The notes beneath the pieces were generated by a model. The model was not told the origin of the DNA and did no database searches. It worked only from the letters and a program-made list of their open reading frames with translations. A stretch of 64,000 nt of DNA from DATMER01 sp035556715 (GTDB taxonomy: Bacteria > Acidobacteriota > Thermoanaerobaculia > Multivoradales > UBA5704), in contig DATMER010000115.1 in assembly GCA_035556715.1 (NCBI GenBank), forward strand, positions 1 to 64,000, read 5' to 3'. Positions 33,366 to 43,900 of this stretch are shown in pieces (the stretch's first letter is position 1; each line of letters opens with the position of its first letter). The translations under genes were made by a program, and so were the position numbers.

Positions 33366-36300
33366 TCACGACGTTTTTGCGTTGCTCAGGGGGCTCTCCC
33401 GCCTCAAGCTCTTGGGCTTCCGCGCCTCGGGCTTCCAGGGCGGAAGGTCGAAGAACGAGGCGTCGTCGGGCAGGCGCAGGCCGGGAATCCAGTCATCGAG
33501 CTCGCCGGCCTCGAAGCGGCAGAGGTTGATGACGTGCCAGAACCCGCCGGCTGGGATGCCGCCGAGCTTGTAGCGGCCGTCGGGGGAGAAGGCCACCCAG
33601 CCTTCGGGAAGGAGGCCAAGGACCGTCACGCACGTACTGGAGCCAATATCCCAGAGGCGGATGGTGTTGTCGTCGGAACCGCTGGCAAGGGATTGTCCGT
33701 CTGGGCTGAACGCTATGCTCTTGACTGCCTTTTCGTGACCATGAAAGCGTCGAATCTCTCTTCCTGTTTCAACCTCCAATAGAAGAGCTGTATTATCTTC
33801 CGATCCGCTGGCGAGGTATTGCCCATCCGGACTGAAGGCGAGGCTACGAATCTGATTGCTGTGACCGTGGAACCGTCGGATCTCTCTCCCTGTGTCGACC
33901 TCCCAAAGACGGACGGTATTGTCTTCCGATCCGCTGGCGAGGTACTGCCCATTCAGGGTGAACGCTAGACTCAATACCGGATGGTTGTGCTCTTGAAATC
34001 GCCGGATCTCTCTGCCGCCATCCATCTCAAATAGAAGAATGGTGTTATCGGAGCTGGTGGCAAAGGTTTGCCCGTCCGAACTGAAGGCGAGGCTCAGGAT
34101 GCGGTTGCTGTGGCCAGCGATACGCCACAATTCCTGCCCGTTGTTGACCTGCCAGAGCCTGAAGGTATTCTCGTGCATGCAACTCGCTAGGAACTCTCTG
34201 TGGGAATCAAAAATTATGCCAGCAATGCGATTACCTCCCGGTTGAAATCGTTTTATCTCCCTCCCTGTTTTGACCTCCCAGAGACGAATGATGTTGTCAA
34301 CCGAGCCGCTGGCGAGGATTTTTCCGTCGTGACTGAAAGAGAGGCTTGCCACTCCACAAAGGTGTCGATTGACCCGGCGTATTTCCTTCCCAGTGTTTGC
34401 CTCCCAGAGGCGGACAGTCTCGTCGTAGGAACTGCTGGCAAGGGTCTGCCCGTTCGGGCTGAAGGCGACGCTCAGGACACTGTTTTGGTGTCCCTGGAAC
34501 TTCCGAATCTCTCGACCTGTGGAAATCTCCCATAGACGAATTATATTATCGTCTGAACCGATGGCGAGGGTCGCTCCATCCAAGCTAAAAGCAATGCTCC
34601 TGACCCAATTATCACACCCTCGAAACTCTCGAACTTGATGTCGGGTAGAGAGTTCCCATAAACGGACCGTTTTGTCTCCCGAGGCGCTCGCGAGATGTTT
34701 TCCATCAGGACTGAAGGCGACGCTCAGGATCCTATGCTGGTGCCCATGCAGCTGTGCCGTTTCAATTCCGGCGAGGATGTCGTAAAGTCGAACAGTGTTG
34801 TCGCCACAGCCACTAGCAAGAATCTTTCCATCCGGGCTGAAGGCGACGGCTAAGGACCCGTTGTTGTGTCCTTGGAGACGGCGTATTTCGCGCCCAGTAC
34901 TAACCTCCCAAAGGCGTACAGTGTTGTCATGCGAGCCACTGGCTAGCATAGAGGCCTCAGGGCTGAAAGCGACGGTTCTTATCCAATTCTCGTGGCCATA
35001 AAAACATTGAATTTCATGTCCATTACTGATTTCCCACAGACGGACTGTATTGTCGTGGGACCCGCTTGCGAGTAGTTTACCATTGGGAGAAAACGCAATG
35101 CTCCTAACTGTACCTTTATGCCCCCCGATTCTTCGAATCTCCCGTCCGGTTGAAGCCTCCCAAATTCTGATGACTCTCCCCTCGGCACCTGCGAGAAGTT
35201 GCGCGTCTTGGCTAAAGGCAACAGCATAGGGGATAGATCCGGCCGCTCCAATAAGGGCGCTTAAAAAGAACGGAACCTCAAGAGCTGCGCCAAATGTATC
35301 ACAGCGTGACAAGGCTCCGGGGTCTTCCTCGCTGGCCAAGAGTTTGGCACGCCTCAGGATAGTACCTCGAAAGTGGGCTCCACGGAGATCCGCTCCCATT
35401 AGCCGTGCCCCCATGAAGTTTGCACCGAAAAGGTCCGCTTTCCTTAAGAGCGCACCTGTAAGATCGGCTTCCAACAGTTTCGCCTCAGCTAGGCTGGCTG
35501 AAGCCATGAGAGTTTCGACCAAGCGGGCGCCGGTGAGGTCAGCACCGCTTAAGTCGGTTCCCGTCAGGTCTTGGTAAGAAAGGTCTTTGCCACGTAGATC
35601 TTGGCCGGAGAGATAGACCGCTTTTCGTATGGTTACTCCCAAACGCTCTAGTACAAGTAGTGCGTTGTTCTTGGCGGCCTCGGCGGGTTTTTCGGCAAGT
35701 ACTCGATATGCCCAGTCGGTAGCGATCTGTTTGCCTGCGAGGTCACTCAGAAAGTCCGCCATCAGCGGAGAGATCTCCCTTATCCTGAGGCATTCGGGAA
35801 CTCTTCCGAGTTTCAGTTGATCGGCGGCACTTCGAGCGACTAACCACTCAAGTACCGATTGATGAAGAAACGAGAAATTCCCATTCGCATCTCGGGAAAG
35901 AAGTGTACCCGATCCGAGCTGGAATGCAGCCACCGAAGGATCTAGGAAGGGAAGAGCTTCAACAACTCTTGCAGCATCTTTTGTGAGCTCATCGAGACTC
36001 ATCGAGGCTTCTGTCTTTTGCCAGAGCCGCAGAGCCAGTGCCGTTACACCGCGCCAGCGGTCCTCGACCGAGAGTCCTGGAGGGGCGCCCCTGGGGTGGA
36101 CCCGTTCGAACTCCAGAATCAGCCAGCGGTCGAGGAGCAACTCATAAAGACGGGCGGCAGTGATTTCTCCTTCACCGTTTGCCGCCTCTAAAAGCTTTTC
36201 CTCAGGTAATTCGGCAATGAATCCCAGAAGGCGGGGGTTGTGAGAAAGCCCCAGCAAATCCTTGACATGATCAATCAGGCCCAGCCGCCTTTCAGCGTGC

Positions 36301-38417
36301 TCTTCACTCTTGCAGAACTTCACGAGGAAGCCACGGATCTGATCCCGGTTGAAGGGCTGAAGGATAGAAAGGCGGTGTCCGGTTACCAACTCTACTCTCT
36401 CGGTAAGAGCGGTTTTCACCTGTTGATCTGATAGGAAGTGTTGGCGTCGACTCGTGACGACTACTTTGGCATTGCCAGTTGCTGCTTGAAGAAGGGTATC
36501 GAAGTGATCCGTAGCTCGTTGATAGGTAACCCGAAGTGCCAACTCATCGAATCCATCGAAAAGGAGGACGACGCGTCCCTGCTCGAGCATGTAGCGGAAG
36601 CGGCGGGGCGAGAAGTCCTCGACTTCTTCCTGCGCGAAGTGCTGGGCCAAGAGAGAATCCAGGTCACGTCCCTTCTCCAGCGAACCCATTTGGAGGAGAA
36701 TTGGAACAAGGCTACCGTTCTGCTCTCCCAGTCGGCGGGCCAGTTCATGCAGTAGAAATGTTTTACCCGTGCCAAAGTCACCGATTAGCACGATCAGGCG
36801 GCCACTCGGAGACGAGAGCCACTCTTGTACTTTTCCTAAGGCGTCCGAAGTTTCCTCTTCCTCACGGCTTATCTGAAAGCGCATTCTCTGGGGCACGTAG
36901 AGTGCCGGTGGATAAATTGGATCTTCCCCTAGCTTCTCGGTTTGCTGTTTGATATAAGATCGGAAATCAATCAGCCCCTGGTATTCTACGAAACTCAGCA
37001 GATGGACTCTACTATCTCGAGCAAGGTGCATTAGGTGTTTGGGAGCCTGTTCCTCGCCACCGTAAACTAGGACGGAGACTAGTTGGCGATCCGATCGCCG
37101 GTACCTCATATCGACCTCATTGACGAACATCTCAAACGTTTCTCTGGAAATCTCTTGCTCAGTCGCGCCCACTGGGAATACGGTGGCTATGCCCCCCTTG
37201 TGGTGGCAGACACGCAAGTAGTCACCACAGGCTCCGGTCCCTGGGATTCTCTCTACTAGAGCCTCCGGCTCGTGCAGGCGGCAAACCTTTTCTACGCGAT
37301 CGAGGAAATCGTCTCCCCTCTGTCGAACTTCAAAGTCATAGGGTGCGTGAAAATGGGGTTCCGGAGTCATTGCTCCGCTCCTCTCAGCGGGTTGCTCTGG
37401 AAATGTCCCCCATACATCGATGAAGGTTACTTGCTTCTCGTCCCACCAGCGGCTGCCATCCTGGGCTACCCGGGTGTCACCAATCCATCTCTTCCGGTCG
37501 AAGGCAAAGCTTCGAGCCCATACGCCGAGCCGATCCGACCAAGCCTGAATAATCTGGTATTGGTTCGGGACGCCAGTCGGGGACTGTTCTGGCTTTACGG
37601 CAGCGCTGCCAGTAGAGAGGATAGGTAAGGTAGAGAGGGCAAGATTAGACTTGCCGTTGTGAGTATGGCCATGCAGTACAAAATTGAGTGAACTTCCTAG
37701 TATCCTCTGCAAATCCTCTGCGTCCGACAAATTCTCTGCGTCGTCTAGGGCCTCGCGCCCAAGATTGTGGTGCACAGCACCTATACGTAACCAGCCTCTT
37801 TGTCCATAAGGTTGTAGCTTATCTCTAAACCACTGGAGTTGCCTCTCTCCAACTCGTCCATGGTGATCTTCAGGGCGATGACTTTCTTGCATAGTCGAGT
37901 TCAGGCCTGCTACGACGACCTTCAGGTCGGGCATCTCAAACAGGCTCCAGGGGAGCTCTTCAATAAAATTGATGCCCGGAATGTCGGCGTAGAACTCCTG
38001 AAAGAACCAAGTGTAGGGCTTCCACTTTGGCCAGTAAGGAAACGCTGGCTCCCGCTCCTCTCCTTCGCACTGTACAAAGTAGCCCGCGCAGAGTTGGCGG
38101 TTAATATCGTGGTTGCCAGGGATGATGGCAACGCGGTTCCGCGGAAGCTCAAGAAAGTCGCAGAGGCCAGAGAGGAACTTGAGAGCATCCTCGAACTCGG
38201 ACCGAAGGCCCCACTCGGCAAGGTCGCCGGTGATGATCAAGAGATCGGATACGAGGCTATTAGCCTCCTGAAGTGCCTTCAGGTCCTCCGTAAGCCGGGA
38301 GAGGAGAGTGTCAAATGGCGCATCCCAGGCAGAGAGGTCCTGCTGAGCAAATCGGTGGTTCTTACCGAATTGAGGATCCGACAGGTGGAGGAGCGTGATT
38401 GGGCGGCTGGAGGACAT
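33366..38417 (-). CDS. Giant STAND protein: metallophosphoesterase-NACHT-pentapeptide-WD40
   Basis: 1,683 residues. Residues ~5-300 are a calcineurin-like phosphoesterase (LLHLSDPQFGK, ITGDLAEWG, IPGNHDINR about 100, LHGHTH about 248), a probable effector. Residues ~310-500 are an alpha/beta segment of unknown role with LVSVLVYGGEE and LLSFVEYQGLIDF. A NACHT-type NTPase follows: P-loop GDFGTGKT (about 544), LLFDGFDEL (about 619), VVVTSRR. Residues ~935-1030 are pentapeptide repeats (LSGADLTGARL type). Residues ~1060-1620 hold about 13 WD40 repeats plus a closing half, enough for two seven-bladed propellers. NTPases of this build sense phage proteins through the C-terminal repeats and trigger the N-terminal effector; that role is inferred. 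No partner gene overlaps it. Confidence 0.85.
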   Translation of the reverse strand: MSSSRPITLLHLSDPQFGKNHRFAQQDLSAWDAPFDTLLSRLTEDLKALQEANSLVSDLLIITGDLAEWGLRSEFEDALKFLSGLCDFLELPRNRVAIIPGNHDINRQLCAGYFVQCEGEEREPAFPYWPKWKPYTWFFQEFYADIPGINFIEELPWSLFEMPDLKVVVAGLNSTMQESHRPEDHHGRVGERQLQWFRDKLQPYGQRGWLRIGAVHHNLGREALDDAENLSDAEDLQRILGSSLNFVLHGHTHNGKSNLALSTLPILSTGSAAVKPEQSPTGVPNQYQIIQAWSDRLGVWARSFAFDRKRWIGDTRVAQDGSRWWDEKQVTFIDVWGTFPEQPAERSGAMTPEPHFHAPYDFEVRQRGDDFLDRVEKVCRLHEPEALVERIPGTGACGDYLRVCHHKGGIATVFPVGATEQEISRETFEMFVNEVDMRYRRSDRQLVSVLVYGGEEQAPKHLMHLARDSRVHLLSFVEYQGLIDFRSYIKQQTEKLGEDPIYPPALYVPQRMRFQISREEEETSDALGKVQEWLSSPSGRLIVLIGDFGTGKTFLLHELARRLGEQNGSLVPILLQMGSLEKGRDLDSLLAQHFAQEEVEDFSPRRFRYMLEQGRVVLLFDGFDELALRVTYQRATDHFDTLLQAATGNAKVVVTSRRQHFLSDQQVKTALTERVELVTGHRLSILQPFNRDQIRGFLVKFCKSEEHAERRLGLIDHVKDLLGLSHNPRLLGFIAELPEEKLLEAANGEGEITAARLYELLLDRWLILEFERVHPRGAPPGLSVEDRWRGVTALALRLWQKTEASMSLDELTKDAARVVEALPFLDPSVAAFQLGSGTLLSRDANGNFSFLHQSVLEWLVARSAADQLKLGRVPECLRIREISPLMADFLSDLAGKQIATDWAYRVLAEKPAEAAKNNALLVLERLGVTIRKAVYLSGQDLRGKDLSYQDLTGTDLSGADLTGARLVETLMASASLAEAKLLEADLTGALLRKADLFGANFMGARLMGADLRGAHFRGTILRRAKLLASEEDPGALSRCDTFGAALEVPFFLSALIGAAGSIPYAVAFSQDAQLLAGAEGRVIRIWEASTGREIRRIGGHKGTVRSIAFSPNGKLLASGSHDNTVRLWEISNGHEIQCFYGHENWIRTVAFSPEASMLASGSHDNTVRLWEVSTGREIRRLQGHNNGSLAVAFSPDGKILASGCGDNTVRLYDILAGIETAQLHGHQHRILSVAFSPDGKHLASASGDKTVRLWELSTRHQVREFRGCDNWVRSIAFSLDGATLAIGSDDNIIRLWEISTGREIRKFQGHQNSVLSVAFSPNGQTLASSSYDETVRLWEANTGKEIRRVNRHLCGVASLSFSHDGKILASGSVDNIIRLWEVKTGREIKRFQPGGNRIAGIIFDSHREFLASCMHENTFRLWQVNNGQELWRIAGHSNRILSLAFSSDGQTFATSSDNTILLFEMDGGREIRRFQEHNHPVLSLAFTLNGQYLASGSEDNTVRLWEVDTGREIRRFHGHSNQIRSLAFSPDGQYLASGSEDNTALLLEVETGREIRRFHGHEKAVKSIAFSPDGQSLASGSDDNTIRLWDIGSSTCVTVLGLLPEGWVAFSPDGRYKLGGIPAGGFWHVINLCRFEAGELDDWIPGLRLPDDASFFDLPPWKPEARKPKSLRRESPLSNAKTS

Positions 38418-38841
38418 TCGATGATTTTAGCGCGAGGAGAGACGTTTGAGGTCAAGCATAGGCGGCGACATTCTCGCACCATCGAGAGGCCATTCCTTTA
38501 GGATAGGGGCAGGTGCCCCGGCGCTCGCGTGCGGGTCTACCGCCTGCCGCCCCTGAAGGGCTGTACAACTAGCGTCCGGAGACATCCTCCGAGAAGAGGG
38601 CCTTGCATCTCGCTTCGCATCCTTATTCGCGGACGGTCAAGGTTTTATCCGGGTAACTTGGCGAGCCAGGCCTTGGCCGCCTGCAGCCGCGCCGGCTCAT
38701 CTGCTTGTGCCGCGGAGGCCGCGGCTTCCTCTTACGCTTTCTCGGCATTCGATTCGTTGCTCTTCTTGGTTCCGGTGATCCCAGTTCCGTGTTAGAGTAC
38801 CGGACGTGGGCGGATTGGCGCGCTTGGGGAGAACCCGAACC
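38418..38841. other. Intergenic region with a possible gene relic
   Basis: Divergent promoter region for the STAND gene and the PD-(D/E)XK-like gene. The minus strand at about 38,655-38,760 reads EEAAASAAQADEPARLQAAK then WLAKLPG with a stop just before it, resembling the C-terminal tail of a lost small protein. Nothing else is recognisable. Confidence 0.35.
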
Positions 38842-39483
38842 GTGACCGATACAGAGCTCAGGGAACTGGTAGCCAGCCTTGCGGGCAAGCATGCTGAACT
38901 AGCCGAGGCCCAACTTGAAAGCGCCGAGCAGATACGCGAGACCTCCCGTCAGTTGCAGGAGACCGACCATCAATTGCAGGCGACTTCCCGGCAACAACAG
39001 GAGACCGACCGACAGTTGAGGGAGACCGATCGCCAAGTCAAAGAGCTGGGCCGGCAGATCGGCGGCCTTGGCGACAAGTTTGGTTCCTTCACCGAAGGTC
39101 TCGCCTTGCCGTCCCTGACTAAGATCCTGGGTCAACGCTTTGGCATGGACTTCATCGCGCCCCGTGCCCGGATGCGGCGCAACGGCCACTCCATGGAATT
39201 GGATGTTTTGGCCTTTTCCAACTCCCGTGATGACGTCTTCGTCGTCGAGGTCAAGAGCCACCTCCGCGAGGAGGCCTTGGAGCAGAGGCGAAAAACCCTG
39301 CGGGAGTTCCGGGACTTCTTTCCCGATTACCGGCACAAGAAGGTCTACGGCATCCTTGCCGCCGTCGATGCCCCCGACGATCTGCAGAGGCAGGTGCTGG
39401 CGGAGGGCATCTACCTGGCTCGCATTCATGACGGCCAGTTCGAGATCCAGGTGCCCGACGGGTTCCAGGCTCGCGCTTATTGA
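38842..39483 (+). CDS. Coiled-coil PD-(D/E)XK nuclease-like protein (DUF3782 type)
   Basis: 213 residues, GTG start about 10 bases after GGGGAG. Residues ~10-85 are a coiled coil built from near-identical seven-residue units (RQLQETD type). The C-terminal domain has ELDVLAFSNSRDDVFVVEVKS, the E/D...ExK pattern of PD-(D/E)XK nucleases, then DFFPDYRHKKVYGILAAV. Such proteins are common and often duplicated in bacterial genomes; a nuclease role is not proven. A GTG at 38806 would add 12 residues. It is followed by a REP-like hairpin. Confidence 0.75.
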   Translation: MTDTELRELVASLAGKHAELAEAQLESAEQIRETSRQLQETDHQLQATSRQQQETDRQLRETDRQVKELGRQIGGLGDKFGSFTEGLALPSLTKILGQRFGMDFIAPRARMRRNGHSMELDVLAFSNSRDDVFVVEVKSHLREEALEQRRKTLREFRDFFPDYRHKKVYGILAAVDAPDDLQRQVLAEGIYLARIHDGQFEIQVPDGFQARAY

Positions 39484-39547
39484 AGAACCCCCTCCCCAGC
39501 CCTCCCCCGCTTCGCGGGAGAGGGAGAAGAGGAAAGCCCCCGCCCTC
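39484..39547. repeat. REP-like GC-rich palindromic element (copy 2)
   Basis: Inverse-orientation relative of the element at 30441: CTCCCCCGCTTCGCGGGAGAG forms a hairpin between CCCCCTCCCC and AAAGCCCCCGCCCTC arms. It begins at the stop codon of the preceding gene and is likely to act as its terminator. Confidence 0.55.
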
Positions 39548-39689
39548 ATGGCTTCTTAGGCTGATTCTAAAATGAGAGCAAAAGCCCCCCTGGATGCTAC
39601 AATCCCATCAGTCGTTGTGGTGTAGGTAGTCCCTCGCGGGGGAGCCGGCGTGGCGGCCTCGCGGGTGTTGTGGTGGTGGATTGGACCGC

Positions 39690-40883
39690 ATGGCGGAAGC
39701 CCATTCCAAAGACCGCTCTGGATACCGAGGCCCAACCCATCTCCGAAATGCCGTGAGGGAACGGATCGTCATCGTCGACGACGAGCCGGGTGTTCGCCGG
39801 CTCCTGCGAGCCCATCTCGCGTGCCTTCCCTATGAATGCGTGGAGGCCCGGGACGCGGCCGAGGCCATGGCTCTGGCCGCCGAGGAGCCCAGGCCAACCC
39901 TTGTGCTGTCGGATATCGAGATGCCGGGGCTCTCCGGCGTCGAGCTGCTCAAGCGCCTCAAGGAGCTCGATCCGAATGTCCAGGTGATCATGGTCACCGG
40001 CCTCCAGACCCTGGAGACCGTGCGCCAGTGCCTGCGCGAAGGGGCATACGACTACATCGTCAAGCCGTTCGATCCCGACGATCTGCTTGCCACGGTCGAG
40101 CGCGCCTTGGAGCGGGCGCGGCTCATCCGCCAGAACGAGGAGTATCAGATCAACCTCGAGCGGATGGTGCTGGAGCAGACGGTCGAGATCCGCCAGACCC
40201 GCGACATCGCGCTCCTCACCCTGGCCAAGCTCGCGGAGTCGCGCGACCATGGCACGGGCCAGCACCTGGAGCGCATGGCCGCGTACAGCCGGCGTCTTGC
40301 CGAGCAACTGGCCGGCGGACCCTATTCGGGTCGTATCGGAACCGCGTTCGTGGAGCACTTATATAAGTCGAGCCCCCTCCATGACATCGGCAAGGTGGGT
40401 ATCCCCGACTCGATCCTCCTCAAGGAGGGTCCCCTGGACGATCAGGAGCGGGGGGTCATGCGGCGCCACCCCGAGATCGGCGGGGACACGCTGCGCTCCG
40501 TGGTCGAGCGGTTCCGGGGGAACACGTTTCTGACCATGGGGATGGAGATCGCGTACAGCCATCACGAGCGGTGGGACGGCGGGGGCTATCCCTACGGCCT
40601 CGCCGGGGACCAGATCCCCCTTGCCGCCCGCATCGTGGCCGTGGCCGACGCGTATGATGCGATCACCAGCCGGCGGCCGTACAAGGGTGCGTGCGATCAC
40701 GAGGAGGCCGTGCGGCGGATCACGGCGGACCGCGGGGCCCACTTCGACCCGGTGCTCGTGGATGCTTTTTTGACCTGTCACCGGGAGTTCGAAGGCATCC
40801 GGGGGCGGCTCACCGACCCGATGTCCGGGATCTTCCGCATCGCGGACTTGCCCGGGGCGGGGACTTTCTTTTCAGGGCACTGA
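39690..40883 (+). CDS. Response regulator with HD-GYP domain (c-di-GMP phosphodiesterase)
   Basis: About 397 residues. An N-terminal receiver domain has the acidic pair IVDDE, the phospho-acceptor Asp in LVLSDIEMPG, and the Lys in YIVKPFD. The C-terminal HD-GYP domain has the metal-binding HDIGKVGIPD, RRHPEIGGD, and SHHERWDGGGYPYGL with the GYP triplet, then DAYDAITSRRPYK. It hydrolyses cyclic di-GMP under control of phosphorylation. ATG at 39690 is used; TTG at 39681 or a later GTG just ahead of the receiver are alternatives. It leads a set with two PilZ-domain proteins and a hybrid kinase, suggesting a common c-di-GMP circuit. Confidence 0.9.
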   Translation: MAEAHSKDRSGYRGPTHLRNAVRERIVIVDDEPGVRRLLRAHLACLPYECVEARDAAEAMALAAEEPRPTLVLSDIEMPGLSGVELLKRLKELDPNVQVIMVTGLQTLETVRQCLREGAYDYIVKPFDPDDLLATVERALERARLIRQNEEYQINLERMVLEQTVEIRQTRDIALLTLAKLAESRDHGTGQHLERMAAYSRRLAEQLAGGPYSGRIGTAFVEHLYKSSPLHDIGKVGIPDSILLKEGPLDDQERGVMRRHPEIGGDTLRSVVERFRGNTFLTMGMEIAYSHHERWDGGGYPYGLAGDQIPLAARIVAVADAYDAITSRRPYKGACDHEEAVRRITADRGAHFDPVLVDAFLTCHREFEGIRGRLTDPMSGIFRIADLPGAGTFFSGH

Positions 40884-40904
40884 GCCCGGTTTTTTTGAGG
40901 GGGG

Positions 40905-43900
40905 TTGGGATTGGAGACTCTGGAGAAGGAGAGCCCGGCGCGATGGGAGCCGGGACGATCGAGCGATGGCCGGCGCTCCCCGCGGCGGCGCACCCTTGCC
41001 CATGTCCGGCTGTTCGAAGGTCCGGCGCTCGGCGAAGGGATCGTCGCCACCGATCTTTCCGCCGATGGCGCCTTTCTGAGAAGTGCTCGTCCCTCGGGTC
41101 TTGGCGAGCGCGTCCGCCTGAGCCTGGAGGTCCCCACCGACCCGCAGCCCGTCGAGCTCACGGCCCGGATCGTCCGCATCACTGCCGACGGTCTCGGCGT
41201 GCGGTTCGAGGAGGTCTCGGCCCGCGACCGCGCCCGGCTACGCGGCTATGCCGGCTTCTATGAGATGGACGAGGCGATCGTCCGGGTCCAGCGCACCCTG
41301 GGCGACGTGATCCCTGGCAATCTCCTCCCCCTGGGCGAGCGCTCGGAGGTCGAGGCGATCCTGCAAGGGGCGGTCGAGCGGGCTCTCCCCATGACCGCGG
41401 TCCAGCCCGGCCGCGGCTTCCAGCCCCGGACGTGCCGCATCGTGGGCTTCGAATCGGGAGAGGAGGGCGACGTCCTGCGCCTGGATCTCCCTCTTCCCAC
41501 CAATCAGCGGGTGGTCTACCTGGCGTTCTCCGATCCGCCGCTCCACTACGCCTTCGAAGCGATCGTGGCCAAGGCGGGCGGGAGGGGAGCCCTGCTGGTG
41601 CCGGAGCGCATCTATCTGACGGAGCGCCGGACCGAACGCCGCTCCGCGCGGCCGGACAACGCCTGGTGCGAGCTCACCGTTCCTCATGCTCCGGGCGGGA
41701 AGCTCCGGCTTCCGGTTCTGGACCTGGGGGAGGGCGGCGCCTCGGTGCGGCTGCCCGCCAATTCGGCCTGGGTACCGGGCTCGCACCTGCCTTCGTTCAC
41801 CCTGGACGTCGGGACCGAGCGCCGCAAGGTCCCGGGAGCGATGGTGCGCTATGTGGCTCCAGTGGACGACGGGACTCTCCGCGCCGGCCTCCGCTTCGGC
41901 GGCGAGGTGGACCGCGATACATTCCAGGATCTGAAGCGTCATCAGCTCAAGGGGGGCCTCGCGGCCCGGCTCACGCGCACGGTGTCCTTCCTCGGAGGCA
42001 AGGTCGCGAGCTTCGTCCGTGGGCCTGACCGGCGAACCGCGGACGGCGTCGAGGTGGTGCGGTATCGCATCCAATCCGGGAACCGCTCCGGCCAGACGGT
42101 CGCGGGGATCGTGGACGCGAACTTCGACACGTCGGACCCCGATGCGCGGCCGGACGTGGCGATCGTGATCGCGCCGGCCATCCTCAAGCGCAAGGAGGTG
42201 TTCGGCCTCCTGGCGCGGACGATCGTGGATAGTGTCGGCGGGAGTGGCAAGGATGGAAAAAAAGTGGTGGTGCTCCGCTTCGATGCCTCCTACATCGTGG
42301 GCGAGAGCGCCATGGACCCCCGCCTGGTCGCGGAGGGGCGTCCTTATTATCACTGGACATTCGGCCACCTGGGCAGCGACATTGACGCGTCCGTCCAGTA
42401 TCTGGAGCGGCGGTTCCGGCCGGCGAAGCGGGTGCTGGTGAGCGTCTCGCTCTCGGCCATCCCGGCGCGCAAGGTGGTCCTGGACTCGCGCTCCGCTCCG
42501 ATCGACCTCTGGGTGGCTCCGTATGGCTGCCCGGATGCCCAGGACGTGATGCGGAACTATCTCGCCGGGCAGGACCTGTTCGACGCGTACAAGCGGGGCG
42601 AGGGGCCGGAGACGATTCTGATCCATGGCCGTCCGATCCGCGGCAGCTCGCTCTATGGCCAGGCCATGGAATCGGGGATGGCTTTCCTGGAGGACGCCCG
42701 GCGCGATCTTTCGAAGATCCGGATCCCGGTGGTCTGGATCCTCGGGACCTACGACTGCTGGGTGACCCGCTCGCGGGTGAGGGGGCTGCTGGACGCTCCC
42801 GGCGGCGGCGCGCGCGAGGTGTTCGAGTGCGCCACGGGCCACGTGCTCAAGACCGGGGCCGAGGCCATCGAGCTGTTCAAGCTGGTCAGCGAGTCGATCT
42901 CGAAGCACCTGTTCCTCTCGGACCGGCCGGCGCGCGATCCGGACCTTGCCCGCTTCGCCCGCCAGAGTGAATCGGAGTGGGCGCGGGTGCGGCGCATGGA
43001 GCTGGGGGACGCCGGGGAGTTCTGGAAGGAGCACCTGCTCGGCGCTCCCGGCGTTGGCGATGGGGTCGGGTACGACATCCTCCTGGAGCATCCGGAGTAC
43101 CCGCGCTTCCTGGCCCGCCAGGTGGAACTGCTCGATCCCCGGCCCGGGGACGATGTGGCCGACTTCGGCTGCGGCACCGGCAACCTGACGCTTGCGATGC
43201 TCGATGCCTACGCGCTTGGCACGGCGCCGGGCTCGGTCAGCTACCTGGACCTCGTGCCCGAGGGGGTGGAGCGGACCGCGGAGAAGGTCCGCGCCTGGTT
43301 CGCCGAGCGGGGCATGCCGAGGCCCACGTGCCGCGGGCTGGTGGTGGACCTGGAGGTCTCGCGCTTCGCGGCCGTGGCCGATTTCCTGAACGGCCGGCTG
43401 CACGGGATCGAGGGGCTGGTGGAGCGGGTGGAGGGGCTGATGCTCGCCACGGCCCGCAAGGTCGCGGCCCGCTACGGCAAGGAGATGCATGCCATCCTGC
43501 GGGGAGCGACAGTGGAGGCGAGCCGGGTGCGGTCGCTCTGCCCGGACTTGGACGAGCGCGAGGCGGAGGTCGTGCTGGAGATCGGCCGCGCCGCCCGCTT
43601 CCTGCTGGGCCGGACAGTGGAGGAGGACCTGCGGACAGGAGTGGGGATGGCGGAGTCGGCGCGGGACCTCCGCTTCCAGCACCTGCGCTTCGGCGGCGCC
43701 ACGGCCCGCCTCGAGCTGGACCTGCCCGACGGCTCGTTCCACCGGATCGGCTGCTCGCTCGTCCTGCCCTATCTCTACGATCCGCAGGCGACGCTGCGCG
43801 AGATGCACCGGCTCCTGCGGCCCGGGGGGACGCTGGTGGTCTCCTCGATCCGTCCGAACTTCGATCCTTCCAAGCTCTACGCCGAGGGGGTGGAGATCCT

